NCBI GenBank assembly: GCA_019112895.1
Contig: DXIM01000078.1
Span: 38,441 to 102,440, forward strand
Source: Candidatus Stackebrandtia faecavium
Lineage (GTDB): Bacteria; Actinomycetota; Actinomycetes; Mycobacteriales; Micromonosporaceae
DNA length: 64,000 bases
Direction: 5' to 3'
Shown: positions 34,487-43,246 of the stretch, piece after piece
Layout: every line of letters starts with the position of its first letter
Position numbering within the stretch: position 1 is the stretch's first letter
Position numbers and translations under genes: made by a program
The notes under the pieces: model-generated
What the model saw: only the letters and a program-made list of their open reading frames with translations
Databases searched by the model: none
What the model was told of the DNA's origin: nothing

Positions 34487-35365
34487 ATGTTGGAATGGAT
34501 CGCCGCGGTGCTACCACCGCTGGTGGCGGCCATACTCCTATGGTCCGGAAGCAGCAAGCTCTTCACCCGACGCGGAAAGCTACGCGCTCAATCCACCGCA
34601 TTGACAAAACTTGTCGGCGAGAACCGTGCCTCCCTGGCCTACCGGTCCGTCGGCGCCGGTGAAGCAATCCTGGCGCTCCTTCTGCTCGTACCGCAGGCCC
34701 GCCCAGCAACTTCCGTAGCGGTTGTGTGCGTCGGTATCGGTTTCCTCGCCTTCCTCACCTACTCCCGTGTGACCGTGCCGGAAGCGTCGTGCGGCTGCAT
34801 GAGTGCCAAGTCGGTACCCATCTCGTGGCGCACATTCACCCGGGCGGCATGGATTCTGGTGTCCGGTCTCATCATGTTCGCCGCCTCCGACAGCTGGTTC
34901 GCCGCGATCGCGGCACAACCGCTACTGGCCTCCGGCGCTCTGCTTGCCCTGGCCGTGTCATTCGTGATGCTGTCGGCAGAATTCGACGGTGCCTGGCTGA
35001 TCCCGCTACGGCGCCTGCGCGTCAAATTCACGCACCCGCTGGCAGGCGACACGACGCCGATACCGCTCGAGCACAGCACCGAGCAGATCTACCACAGCGA
35101 GGCCTATAAGACCGTGAACGGGTTGCTGCGCACGTCCGTTCGCGAAACGTGGGAAGAAGAAGACGAGTGGCGCCTCGTGGTTTTCGGCGCGCTCATCGAC
35201 GACCGCCCCGCTTCCGCAGTGTTCGCGGTCCCGCTGCACCGGCACGCCCCCGACGAGGTAATCGTCGCGATGGTCGACGACGAAACCGGCGAGACCGTGA
35301 TGCGCATCGCGCCGCACGAAGCACCCCCTAACGCCGACGAACCCGAGACCGTCCCAAGCGGTTGA
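34487..35365 (+). CDS. MauE/DoxX-type redox-associated membrane protein (second copy)
   Basis: A 292-residue protein with four to five membrane segments in the first 160 residues and a cytosolic or outside acidic tail. The short loop EASCGCMSAKSVPIS carries the paired-cysteine motif in the position of C-x-C-F-G in the first copy at 2318. ATG 34487 has AAGGA 6 nt upstream; ATG 34472 is an alternative. No thioredoxin-like gene adjoins it, unlike the first locus. Position after the cysteine-rich and Tat-signal genes suggests a role in their thiol oxidation; this is inference. Confidence 0.78.
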   Translation: MLEWIAAVLPPLVAAILLWSGSSKLFTRRGKLRAQSTALTKLVGENRASLAYRSVGAGEAILALLLLVPQARPATSVAVVCVGIGFLAFLTYSRVTVPEASCGCMSAKSVPISWRTFTRAAWILVSGLIMFAASDSWFAAIAAQPLLASGALLALAVSFVMLSAEFDGAWLIPLRRLRVKFTHPLAGDTTPIPLEHSTEQIYHSEAYKTVNGLLRTSVRETWEEEDEWRLVVFGALIDDRPASAVFAVPLHRHAPDEVIVAMVDDETGETVMRIAPHEAPPNADEPETVPSG

Positions 35366-35421
35366 GATCGTTGTCTGTCGCCGCGCGGCCACGTCAGGGG
35401 AGGATCGCGCGGCGGCAGGCA

Positions 35422-36348
35422 CTATTCGGGAAGCGCGAACCGGTCCCCCGGTAGCGGCTCGACCAGACCGTCATGGACCAGGCCGTCAAGCGCGTCCTGG
35501 CGGCGTTTCTCCTCGTGCCAGACCCGGTCGATCTCGGCGCGCAGCACCGGTCCGGAACTACCGCGCAGCAGCTCCATGATCCGGCCGCGGACATACCGGG
35601 TCGTGCCGTGATATCGCTGTGGGCGCCGGCTGGGCCGGTCCGGCAGCGCTTCACCCGTAGCCAGGAACTTGCAGCTCGACGACACCGGGCATTCACTGCA
35701 TCGCGGCGACCTCGCGGTGCACACCAGCGCACCCAGTTCCATCACCGCGATCGACAGGTCCGCGGCTAGCGACTCCTGTTGCGGCAGCAGCATTTCGGTC
35801 TCCCACAAGTCGACCTTTCGGGTGCTGTGCGCGCCGTCGGCCTCCCCCTTGACAAGCCGCGCCACAACGCGACGCACATTGGTGTCCACGACCGGGTGGC
35901 GTTGCCGGAACGCGAACACGGCTACCGCCCGCGCCGTATACATCCCGATTCCGGGAAGCGCAAGCAGGGCCTCAACCTCGGCGGGGATCTCGCCGCCATG
36001 GCGGTCCACGACGGCGGTGGCGCATTCGTGAAGGCGCAGCGCCCGGCGCGGATAACCTAGGCTTCCCCACGCCCGCAACACTTCTGCCTGGCTCGCGCTC
36101 GCGAAATCCTTCGGCGTGGGCCAGCGCTGCATCCATTCGACCCATATCGGCGCGACCCGCGAGACCGGGGTCTGCTGCGACATGACCTCGCTGACCAGGA
36201 CGCCCCAGGGGCTCGTCCCGGGAGCGCGCCACGGCAGGTCACGCCCGTGACGGGCATACCAGTCGACCAGCTGTTCCACGACCAGCGGCGACAGGCTCAG
36301 TGTCGCCCGGCCGGTGCGGGGCGACGTTTCATCCTTGATGCGAGGCAC
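35422..36348 (-). CDS. mutY: A/G-specific adenine glycosylase
   Basis: A 308-residue base-excision enzyme that removes adenine opposite 8-oxoguanine. The HhH-GPD core includes EVMSQQTPVSRV with the catalytic Glu, LPGIGMYTARAVAVFAF and VVDTNVRRVVARL with the catalytic Asp. The Fe-S cluster ligands are in CTARSPRCSECPVSSSC, spacing 6-2-5. The C-terminal region is shorter than that of E. coli MutY. It lies next to a hypothetical gene and converges with the MauE-type gene. Confidence 0.94.
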   Translation of the reverse strand: MPRIKDETSPRTGRATLSLSPLVVEQLVDWYARHGRDLPWRAPGTSPWGVLVSEVMSQQTPVSRVAPIWVEWMQRWPTPKDFASASQAEVLRAWGSLGYPRRALRLHECATAVVDRHGGEIPAEVEALLALPGIGMYTARAVAVFAFRQRHPVVDTNVRRVVARLVKGEADGAHSTRKVDLWETEMLLPQQESLAADLSIAVMELGALVCTARSPRCSECPVSSSCKFLATGEALPDRPSRRPQRYHGTTRYVRGRIMELLRGSSGPVLRAEIDRVWHEEKRRQDALDGLVHDGLVEPLPGDRFALPE

Positions 36349-36424
36349 CCCGCGACAGTACCGAGGCCGCGGGCGGCCTCCCGCGTCACCGTCCGGCCGT
36401 CAGCCGACCGCAGTCGACGGTCGA

Positions 36425-37561
36425 TCATTCGAACAGGCCGGGCCAATCGGGCGGGGCGTCGGCGTCGTAGTCGGGTATATCGTCGCGAAAATGCTGTTCG
36501 CAATGGCTCACTTGCCGCGCGATGGCCCCGATCGCTTCGTCGCCGAGTCCGAGGTCGCGGGCGACCCACCCGTTGAACGTCGACAGTACGGACGCCAGCA
36601 CTGGAAGCATGTCGTCGTCCGCCTCAAGCTCCTCCGGTACCCATTCGTGTAGGAAGGTGCGACTGAGCCGGGGCCCTACCCGCAGCCCGGTCGGCAGGTG
36701 GAACGCCAGGATGAGTTCCAGTGCGGCCACGACCTCTTCGTTGCGCGGCAGAGTTTGAGCGTCCGGCGACGACAGGAACGCATTGAGGACGCGTTTGACG
36801 TCCGCGGCCGACGGCATCTCGGGTTCACGGGCCCCGCCGGTGTCCACACCGACGATGCGGCAACGGTGACGCAGCAGCGCGCGCAACAGCATGAGCGGTG
36901 ATTCGGGATCGATATGCGCGGCCTCGTCGTCGAGCTCGCACAGCGCCGACCACAGCTTCGACATGGCGGTGTGCGGCGCGATGCGTTCAGGCTGCCGCGT
37001 GAACTCCCCGGTGGAGGCTTCGCGCAAGGAGGCGACGACTTCATCCGGCTCCGAGGTGACGTAAGCGTCGGTGATCATCGGCCCCAGCGGCGGGAAGTCG
37101 TTGTCGAGGATGACGACGAGACCGCTGCGCACCCCGGCCGATTCGGTGACGCACACCAAGGTCAGTGATTCCTCGAACACGTCTGCGCTACACCAGCATT
37201 CACTGACGGCGATGCCCGCGAAGGGCCATTGTGGTGGCGCTGGCAGGTCCGACCGCGCGGTCTCGGCTTCGGTGCGCATCGCTTCGGTGTCGGCCAGATA
37301 CCCGAGTGTTGCCAACACTGCGCTGGCCCGTGGATCGGCGCGTTGGCGCAGGTATTGCAGGAGTTCGGCGTAGATGCCGTGCTGCGTCTCGACGTCACCG
37401 GCGGCGGTATGCCAGATCACCCCGAGTAGATTCGACGCGTATGTTTCAACGTCGATACGGCTGTCGATGTCCACATGACCCTCGTCGATGACGACGTGTA
37501 CATATGGTTCGGCGTGAGGCGAAAACCGGGGCGGTTCATGGGATCCGGGGTTAAGTTCCAC
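36425..37561 (-). CDS. Hypothetical protein
   Basis: A 378-residue acidic soluble protein, rich in Ala, Leu and Asp, with no membrane segment and no recognised domain. Predicted mostly alpha-helical after residue 200 (LLRALLRHRC, VLNAFLSSPD, VVAALELILAFHLP). Four scattered cysteines. Codon use matches its neighbours. Upstream of mutY on the same strand with a gap of 76 nt. I do not recognise it. Confidence 0.7.
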   Translation of the reverse strand: MELNPGSHEPPRFSPHAEPYVHVVIDEGHVDIDSRIDVETYASNLLGVIWHTAAGDVETQHGIYAELLQYLRQRADPRASAVLATLGYLADTEAMRTEAETARSDLPAPPQWPFAGIAVSECWCSADVFEESLTLVCVTESAGVRSGLVVILDNDFPPLGPMITDAYVTSEPDEVVASLREASTGEFTRQPERIAPHTAMSKLWSALCELDDEAAHIDPESPLMLLRALLRHRCRIVGVDTGGAREPEMPSAADVKRVLNAFLSSPDAQTLPRNEEVVAALELILAFHLPTGLRVGPRLSRTFLHEWVPEELEADDDMLPVLASVLSTFNGWVARDLGLGDEAIGAIARQVSHCEQHFRDDIPDYDADAPPDWPGLFE

Positions 37562-37660
37562 CGCGGAAGTATCTCAGCGCAACGACTCGAATGCGGAACG
37601 AATACATCTTTAAATCTGTCAGATACGCGACAGAGGCAAGCGGGCTCGACGCCGACCGGG

Positions 37661-38002
37661 TTAATTGACGCGGGTACCGTTCCCGCCCTGAATCGTGAAC
37701 GCGTTGTACAAGCCCGTGACCTGAAGCAGACGGTCCAAAAACTCGTTCAGATGTGACAGCACCAAGACACTGCGGCTGCGAGTCGCGGCCCGGTTCAACA
37801 CAACGAGCGTGCCCAGACCCTGCGAATCGCAAAACGTCACCGAAGACATGTCAAGGATCACCCGCACCGGTTGATCCTCCAAGACGTCTTCCACCGCCGC
37901 CGTCAGGCGCGGTGCAGTGCCGATGTCGATTTCACCGGCGAGCGTCACGACCGCATTGTCAGATTCGTGACGCACCGAAATCTCAAGCTCCGGGCGTGCC
38001 AC
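37661..38002 (-). CDS. STAS-domain anti-sigma-factor antagonist
   Basis: A 113-residue SpoIIAA/RsbV-type STAS protein. The strand-turn VTLAGEIDIGTAPRLTAAVE and the phosphorylation-site segment LDMSSVTFCDSQGLGTLVVL, with the Ser in the expected position, are clear. GTG 38002 gives the standard length; a longer frame to GTG 38074 is possible. Phosphorylation by an anti-sigma kinase and dephosphorylation by a PP2C phosphatase would switch it. Both a receiver-kinase set and a SpoIIE phosphatase lie in the next 7 kb. Confidence 0.9.
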   Translation of the reverse strand: MARPELEISVRHESDNAVVTLAGEIDIGTAPRLTAAVEDVLEDQPVRVILDMSSVTFCDSQGLGTLVVLNRAATRSRSVLVLSHLNEFLDRLLQVTGLYNAFTIQGGNGTRVN

Positions 38003-38133
38003 ATCGCCAAGCGTAACCGACAGGTGGAGATAACGAATTAGCACATGCGCACATCGAGTGTCGCCAACGCTCACACAGGCGCGTTAAAGCTCCACCGCAC
38101 GGGCTGTGACCTTTGCTTTTACCGATTAAAAGA

Positions 38134-38688
38134 TTATTCGGCTTCCGACAGGGTCTCCAAGGCCTTCGCCACGTTCTCGGGCGGACGGTCACCATTGCCT
38201 TCGCGAAGAATTCGGCTGGCCTCAACCAGAATGCTGCGCAGCCGGTCGCGTTCCGTCGCCAACGCCCGCATCCGGGTCGCGTCCGCATTCAAGCGTTCCT
38301 TGCGATCCCACAGGTCCACGAAAATGTTGACCTTCGCGCGCAGCGCCCACGGATCGAACGGCTTCGTTATGTAATCCACCGCACCGACCGAATACCCGCG
38401 AAACGCCATATGCGAGTCCCGGTCTGCCGCGGTCAAGAAAATGATCGGCGTGTGCTTTGTACGCTCCCGCTGCTTAATGTGCTGCGCGGTCTCGAACCCG
38501 TCCATACCGGGCATCTGCGCATCCAACAGGATCACCGCGTACTCGCCGGTGAGCAATTTCTTGAGAGCGCCCTCACCAGACATGACCGATTCGGTGGCAA
38601 CCGGCAAACCCTGCAGTATTGCCTCCAGCGCGGTCAGGTTCTCGCGACGATCGTCCACGAGCAAAACGGGCGCCTGCCGTGCCGTCAT
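38134..38688 (-). CDS. Single-domain response regulator with coiled-coil tail
   Basis: A 184-residue protein: a CheY-like receiver (VLLVDDRRENLTALEAIL, phospho-acceptor Asp in VILLDAQMPGMDGFE, Lys in YITKPFDPW) and a basic coiled-coil tail (ERLNADATRMRALATERDRL) without output domain. ATG 38688 has an AAGG-type site. It lies between the STAS gene and the hybrid kinase on the same strand, 53 nt from the kinase stop. It probably takes phosphate from the hybrid kinase. The downstream effector is unknown. Confidence 0.92.
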   Translation of the reverse strand: MTARQAPVLLVDDRRENLTALEAILQGLPVATESVMSGEGALKKLLTGEYAVILLDAQMPGMDGFETAQHIKQRERTKHTPIIFLTAADRDSHMAFRGYSVGAVDYITKPFDPWALRAKVNIFVDLWDRKERLNADATRMRALATERDRLRSILVEASRILREGNGDRPPENVAKALETLSEAE

Positions 38689-38741
38689 TGGGCTACCTTC
38701 CTTCATTCGATGCTGGTGCGCGACGCGAACCCACGATGGGT

Positions 38742-41700
38742 CTAATCGTCCGCGAAACTGCCGTCGGAAGCATTATCTCCGCCACTATTCCAGTAAGCCA
38801 TAAGGCCCAACAGCTCGCTAAGGTCAACCGGTTTCGTGATGTACGCGGAAGCGCCGGCCTCGAAACTCGCATCCCGATCCGACGGCATCGCCTTAGCGGT
38901 CAAAAAGATGACCGGTAGGTCCGAGAACCGCGGGATCCGCCGGATCGCGGCCGTCGTCTCGTTGCCGTCCATGTCGGGCATCATGGCGTCCATCAACACG
39001 ATGTCGACGGACTCGTTCTCCGACAGGGTCGCGATGCCGTCGGCGCCGTTTTCGGCGTACAAGACCGAAATGCCGTGCATCTCCAGCGCCGCCGTCAACG
39101 CGAACACGTTGCGGACGTCATCGTCGACGATCAACACCGTCGAACCTTCGAGTTGACGGATCGCCTGATCCGCTTCGCCTCCGGCTTCCTCGGTGTCGTC
39201 GCGCAGGATCGGCCCCTGAATGGCGCCGGGCTCCTCCTCGTTAGCGCGCGGCTCGACCTGCGCCAGCGACATCGGCAGCTCCGCGATCGGCGGCGCGACC
39301 GTGCCGGGACGGTCCGGAACGTACAGGGTGAACGTGCTGCCTTGGCCAGGACGCGTATCGACGGTGATGGTGCCGCCCAAAAGGTCCGCATACGACTTGG
39401 ATATCGACAAGCCCAAGCCCGTACCACCGTATTTGCGGCTCGTACCGCCGTCGGCCTGCTGGAACGGTTCGAAGATCATGGCCAGCTTGTCGTCGGGGAC
39501 TCCGACGCCGGAGTCCGAAACCGCCAGCGAGAACACCGCGTTCGCGTTGTCGAGCGTCGGTATCCCGAACATCATGTCGGCGCTGGCGCGTTTCACTGTG
39601 AGCTTCACAGTGCCCGAGTCGGTGAACTTGACCGCGTTCGACATCAAGTTCCGCAACACCTGCTGCAGCTTCTGCGAGTCCGTCACGAACGATTCCGGCA
39701 GGTCGTCATCGACCTCCACTGTAAATTCGAGGCCTTTTTCCTGCACCTGCGGCCGGAATGTCTGTTCGACATGCCCGGCGATCTCGGTGAACGTGGTCTC
39801 GTGTGGGTCGATGTCCATGCGACCGGCTTCGATCTTCGATAGGTCCAAAATATCGTCGATCAGGTTCAGCAGGTCGGAGCCGGCGCTGTGAATCGTGCGC
39901 GCGAAATCGACCTGTTTCTCGGTCAGGTTGCTTTCGTTGTTTTCGGCCAGCAAACGCGCCAGCAGGAGCAGCGAATTCAGCGGCGTGCGCAGCTCGTGGC
40001 TGATGTTGGCCAAGAATTCGCTCTTGTACCGCGACGCCTGCGCAAGCTGCTCGGCTTTTTCTTCGAGGCCGATCCGCGCGGTCTCCACGTCCCGGTTCTT
40101 GATCTCGATCTCGCGGTTACGGTCTGACAGTTCCCGCGCCTGCTCCTCGAGCTCGTCGTTGGCACGTTGCAGCTCGTTCGACTGCTGCGTCAGTTCCGTC
40201 GTCAACCGGCGCGATTCCGTCAACAGCGCCTCGGTCCGGCCGTTCGCGACAATGTTGTTCAAGGCGGTGCCGATGTTGGCGACCAAACGTTCCAGGAACG
40301 ATATGTGCAGCGGGGAGAACGTCCTAAACGACGCGAACTCGATGACTCCCAGCTGCTCGCCGTCGAACTGGATCGGCATGATGACCAGGTCGGCCGGGGT
40401 GGCTTCGCCGAGGCCCGTCCGGATCGTCAGGTAGCCCTCGGGGACGTCGTCGAGTCGGATCATGCGCCGCGATGCCGCGGCCTGGCCGACAAGCCCTTCG
40501 CCGGGCGCGTACATGACCGGCGATTCGGGCGGCGTGTAGCCGTAGTAGGCGGTCAAGCGGAACCGCTCGATGCCGTCGTCCTTTGTCTCCTTCGTGAAGA
40601 AGGTTCCGGTCTGCGCGTCCACAAGCGGAGTCACTTCCGTCATGATCATGCGGCAGACTTCCTGCAGGTCGCGTTGCCCCTGCAGGAGGCTCGAGACGCG
40701 GGCCAGGTTCGAGTTCGTCCAGTCCTGGTCGGCGTTCTTCGTGGTCTGGTCGCGCAGCGCCACAATCATTTCGTTGATCGATTCGCGCAGTTCCGCGACT
40801 TCGCCTTCGGCCTCGACGTTGACCGACTGGCTCAGGTCGCCTCGAGCCACCGCGTTAGCGACTTGGGCGATCGAGCGCAGCTGATTCGTCAGGGTCGTCG
40901 CGAGCCGGTTGACGTTGTCGGTCAGGGCGCGCCACGTACCGGACACGTCGTTGACTTCCGCTTGGCCGCCCAGCCGGCCCTCGGTGCCGACTTCGCGCGC
41001 CACACGCGTCACCTCATCGGCGAACGACGACAACTGATCCACCATCGTGTTCACGGTCGTCTTGAGCTCGAGGATTTCGCCTTGCGCATCGACGGTGATT
41101 TTTTGCGACAGGTCACCGCCGGCCACGGCTTTGGTCACGGTCGCGATGTTTCGCACCTGGTTGGTCAGGTTCGACGCCATCGAGTTCACGTTGTCGGTCA
41201 GGGCGCGCCACGTACCGGACACATCGTCCACTTGGGCCTGACCACCCAGCCGGCCCTCGGTGCCGACTTCGCGCGCCACACGCGTCACCTCATCGGCGAA
41301 CGACGACAACTGATCCACCATCGTGTTCACGGTGTTCTTCAGCTGGAGGATTTCGCCTTGCGCATCGACGGTGATCTTTTGCGACAGGTCACCGCCAGCC
41401 ACGGCCGAGGACACTGACGAGATGTTACGAACTTGTTCGGTCAGGTTCGAACCCATCTGGTTGACGTTGTCGGTCAGTTCTTTCCAGATACCGCCGGCCC
41501 CGCGCACGTTCGCCTGGCCGCCGAGCTTGCCGTCGGTGCCGACCTCGCGCGCCACACGCGTCACCTCATCGGCGAACCGCGACAGCTGCTCGACCATGGT
41601 GTTGAGGACCTGTTTGAGCTCCAATACCTCGCCGGAGGCGTCCACAGTGATCTTCTGCGAGAGGTCACCGCCGGCGACCGCGGTGGCTACCGTCGAGATG

Positions 41701-43136
41701 TTACGAACTTGCTCCGTCAGATTGAACGCCATCTGGTTCACATTGCCGGTCAGTTCCTTCCAAATGCCCGACACGCCACGCACATTCGCCTGGCCGCCGA
41801 GCTTGCCCTGCATGCCGACTTCGCGCGCCACACGCGTCACCTCGTCACCGAAGCTCGACAGCGTGTCCACCATGGTGTTGACGGTGTCCTTAAGGGCAGC
41901 GACTTCCCCCTGGGCATCGACGGTGATCTTCTGCGACAAGTCACCGCCGGCCACGGCCTTAGTCACGGTCGCGATGTTTCGCACCTGATCGGTCAGGTTG
42001 CGCGCCAACTGGTTCACGTTCTCCGTCAAGTCACGCCACGTGCCGGATACGCCGTAGACCTGAGCCTGGCCGCCCAAGCGGCCCTCGGTGCCGACTTCGC
42101 GCGCCACACGCGTCACCTCATCGGCGAACGACGACAACTGATCCACCATCGTGTTCACCGTGTTCTTCAGCTCGAGAATCTCTCCCTGAGCTGCGACGGT
42201 GATTTTCTGCGACAAGTCACCGGACGCCACAGCCGTCGACACAGCCGCGATGTTGCGCACCTGATCGGTCAGGTTCGACGCCATCGAGTTGACGTTCTCC
42301 GTCAACGCCTTCCACGTCCCCGCGACACCCGGGACTTCGGCCTGACCACCAAGCTTGCCGTCGGTGCCGACCTCACGCGCCACACGCGTCACCTCGCCGG
42401 CGAACACCTGAAGCGTGTTCGTCAACGAGTTGATCGTGTATGCCAGCTCCGCGACCTCGCCTTTAGCGTCGACGTCGACGGTCTGAGTCAAGTCACCGGC
42501 GGCGATCGCGTTCGTGACCCGCGCAATCGAACGCACCTGGTTCGTCAGGTTCGACGCCATCGTGTTGACGGAGTCGGTGAGGGAACGCCAACGACCGGAC
42601 ACACCTTGGATATCGGCCTGACCACCAAGCTTGCCGTCGGTGCCGACTTCGCGCGCCACACGCGTCACTTCATCGGCGAACGAGGCCAACAGGTCCACCA
42701 TCTGGTTGACGGTCTCGCCGATGTTGCGAAACTCCCCCCGCAGCGGCCTACCGTCGACCTCGAGCTTCGCCCGCTGCGTCAGGTCGCCTTCGGCGACGGC
42801 GCCCAGCACCCGCGAAATCTCCGAAGTGGGCCGGATGACTTCCTCAACGAGACGATTGACCGCCTCGGCGCCTTCCGCCCACGAGCCGTCCAAATGTTCG
42901 GCATCAAGGCGTTCATTGAGGCGGCCCTCGCGGCCGACGACCCTCGAGATCAGGCGCAGTCCCCGCACGTGTCTGTCTGACCGTTCCACCACAGCGTTGA
43001 ACCGGTCGGCGACTTCCCCAGCGAGACCCTCGCTACGAGGCAGGCGCACCGAAAAGTCGCCCATCTCCATACGCCCGAGGGCTTCCGCCAGCGATTCGAG
43101 CACTGCATGCTCCGTGACCGCTTGGGTGCCTGTCAT
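38742..43136 (-). CDS. Soluble poly-HAMP hybrid histidine kinase
   Basis: A 1464-residue cytosolic hybrid kinase without membrane segments. The first 800 residues hold HAMP-type units: nine GD(L/F) helix starts and seven copies of [10 protein letters not shown] with a 92-residue period (residues about 160 to 712). Next come a GAF domain (about 800-960), a coiled coil, a HisKA box ([15 protein letters not shown], His near 1047), an ATPase domain ([20 protein letters not shown]) and a C-terminal receiver ([14 protein letters not shown]). The layout matches poly-HAMP group III-type kinases involved in osmotic sensing in fungi; its stimulus here is unknown. ATG 43136 has GAGGA 5 nt upstream. Only 110 nt separate it from the divergent SpoIIE-type gene. 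Confidence 0.93.
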   Translation of the reverse strand: MTGTQAVTEHAVLESLAEALGRMEMGDFSVRLPRSEGLAGEVADRFNAVVERSDRHVRGLRLISRVVGREGRLNERLDAEHLDGSWAEGAEAVNRLVEEVIRPTSEISRVLGAVAEGDLTQRAKLEVDGRPLRGEFRNIGETVNQMVDLLASFADEVTRVAREVGTDGKLGGQADIQGVSGRWRSLTDSVNTMASNLTNQVRSIARVTNAIAAGDLTQTVDVDAKGEVAELAYTINSLTNTLQVFAGEVTRVAREVGTDGKLGGQAEVPGVAGTWKALTENVNSMASNLTDQVRNIAAVSTAVASGDLSQKITVAAQGEILELKNTVNTMVDQLSSFADEVTRVAREVGTEGRLGGQAQVYGVSGTWRDLTENVNQLARNLTDQVRNIATVTKAVAGGDLSQKITVDAQGEVAALKDTVNTMVDTLSSFGDEVTRVAREVGMQGKLGGQANVRGVSGIWKELTGNVNQMAFNLTEQVRNISTVATAVAGGDLSQKITVDASGEVLELKQVLNTMVEQLSRFADEVTRVAREVGTDGKLGGQANVRGAGGIWKELTDNVNQMGSNLTEQVRNISSVSSAVAGGDLSQKITVDAQGEILQLKNTVNTMVDQLSSFADEVTRVAREVGTEGRLGGQAQVDDVSGTWRALTDNVNSMASNLTNQVRNIATVTKAVAGGDLSQKITVDAQGEILELKTTVNTMVDQLSSFADEVTRVAREVGTEGRLGGQAEVNDVSGTWRALTDNVNRLATTLTNQLRSIAQVANAVARGDLSQSVNVEAEGEVAELRESINEMIVALRDQTTKNADQDWTNSNLARVSSLLQGQRDLQEVCRMIMTEVTPLVDAQTGTFFTKETKDDGIERFRLTAYYGYTPPESPVMYAPGEGLVGQAAASRRMIRLDDVPEGYLTIRTGLGEATPADLVIMPIQFDGEQLGVIEFASFRTFSPLHISFLERLVANIGTALNNIVANGRTEALLTESRRLTTELTQQSNELQRANDELEEQARELSDRNREIEIKNRDVETARIGLEEKAEQLAQASRYKSEFLANISHELRTPLNSLLLLARLLAENNESNLTEKQVDFARTIHSAGSDLLNLIDDILDLSKIEAGRMDIDPHETTFTEIAGHVEQTFRPQVQEKGLEFTVEVDDDLPESFVTDSQKLQQVLRNLMSNAVKFTDSGTVKLTVKRASADMMFGIPTLDNANAVFSLAVSDSGVGVPDDKLAMIFEPFQQADGGTSRKYGGTGLGLSISKSYADLLGGTITVDTRPGQGSTFTLYVPDRPGTVAPPIAELPMSLAQVEPRANEEEPGAIQGPILRDDTEEAGGEADQAIRQLEGSTVLIVDDDVRNVFALTAALEMHGISVLYAENGADGIATLSENESVDIVLMDAMMPDMDGNETTAAIRRIPRFSDLPVIFLTAKAMPSDRDASFEAGASAYITKPVDLSELLGLMAYWNSGGDNASDGSFADD
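41001..42666. repeat. Seven 276-bp tandem repeats inside the hybrid kinase gene
   Basis: The string CACACGCGTC recurs at 41001, 41277, 41553, 41829, 42105, 42381 and 42657, exactly 276 bp apart, with long near-identical flanks. These are the DNA trace of the HAMP repeats and a possible site of repeat-number change. Confidence 0.9.
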
Positions 43137-43246
43137 GTTGTCCTCATTTGCTGTCACGCGATCCCCACCACGTAGTTTTGGCGGTGATGTTAATTTTTTG
43201 CCCCTCCCCGCGCACATTCGAAACGACGGTGAGAGAGACTCCTTTA

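Noticed and set aside
34335..34604. A frame between the Tat-signal and second MauE-type genes
   Set aside because: TTG start, overlaps the MauE-type gene in another phase, and the product is Arg/Pro-rich as expected of non-coding frames.
41001..42666. Regularly spaced repeats that could suggest a CRISPR array or satellite
   Set aside because: The 276-bp period is in frame and encodes HAMP repeats.
41433..42980. A 515-codon plus-strand frame opposite the hybrid kinase
   Set aside because: Its repetitive His/Arg/Leu-rich product mirrors the HAMP repeats; a shadow frame.
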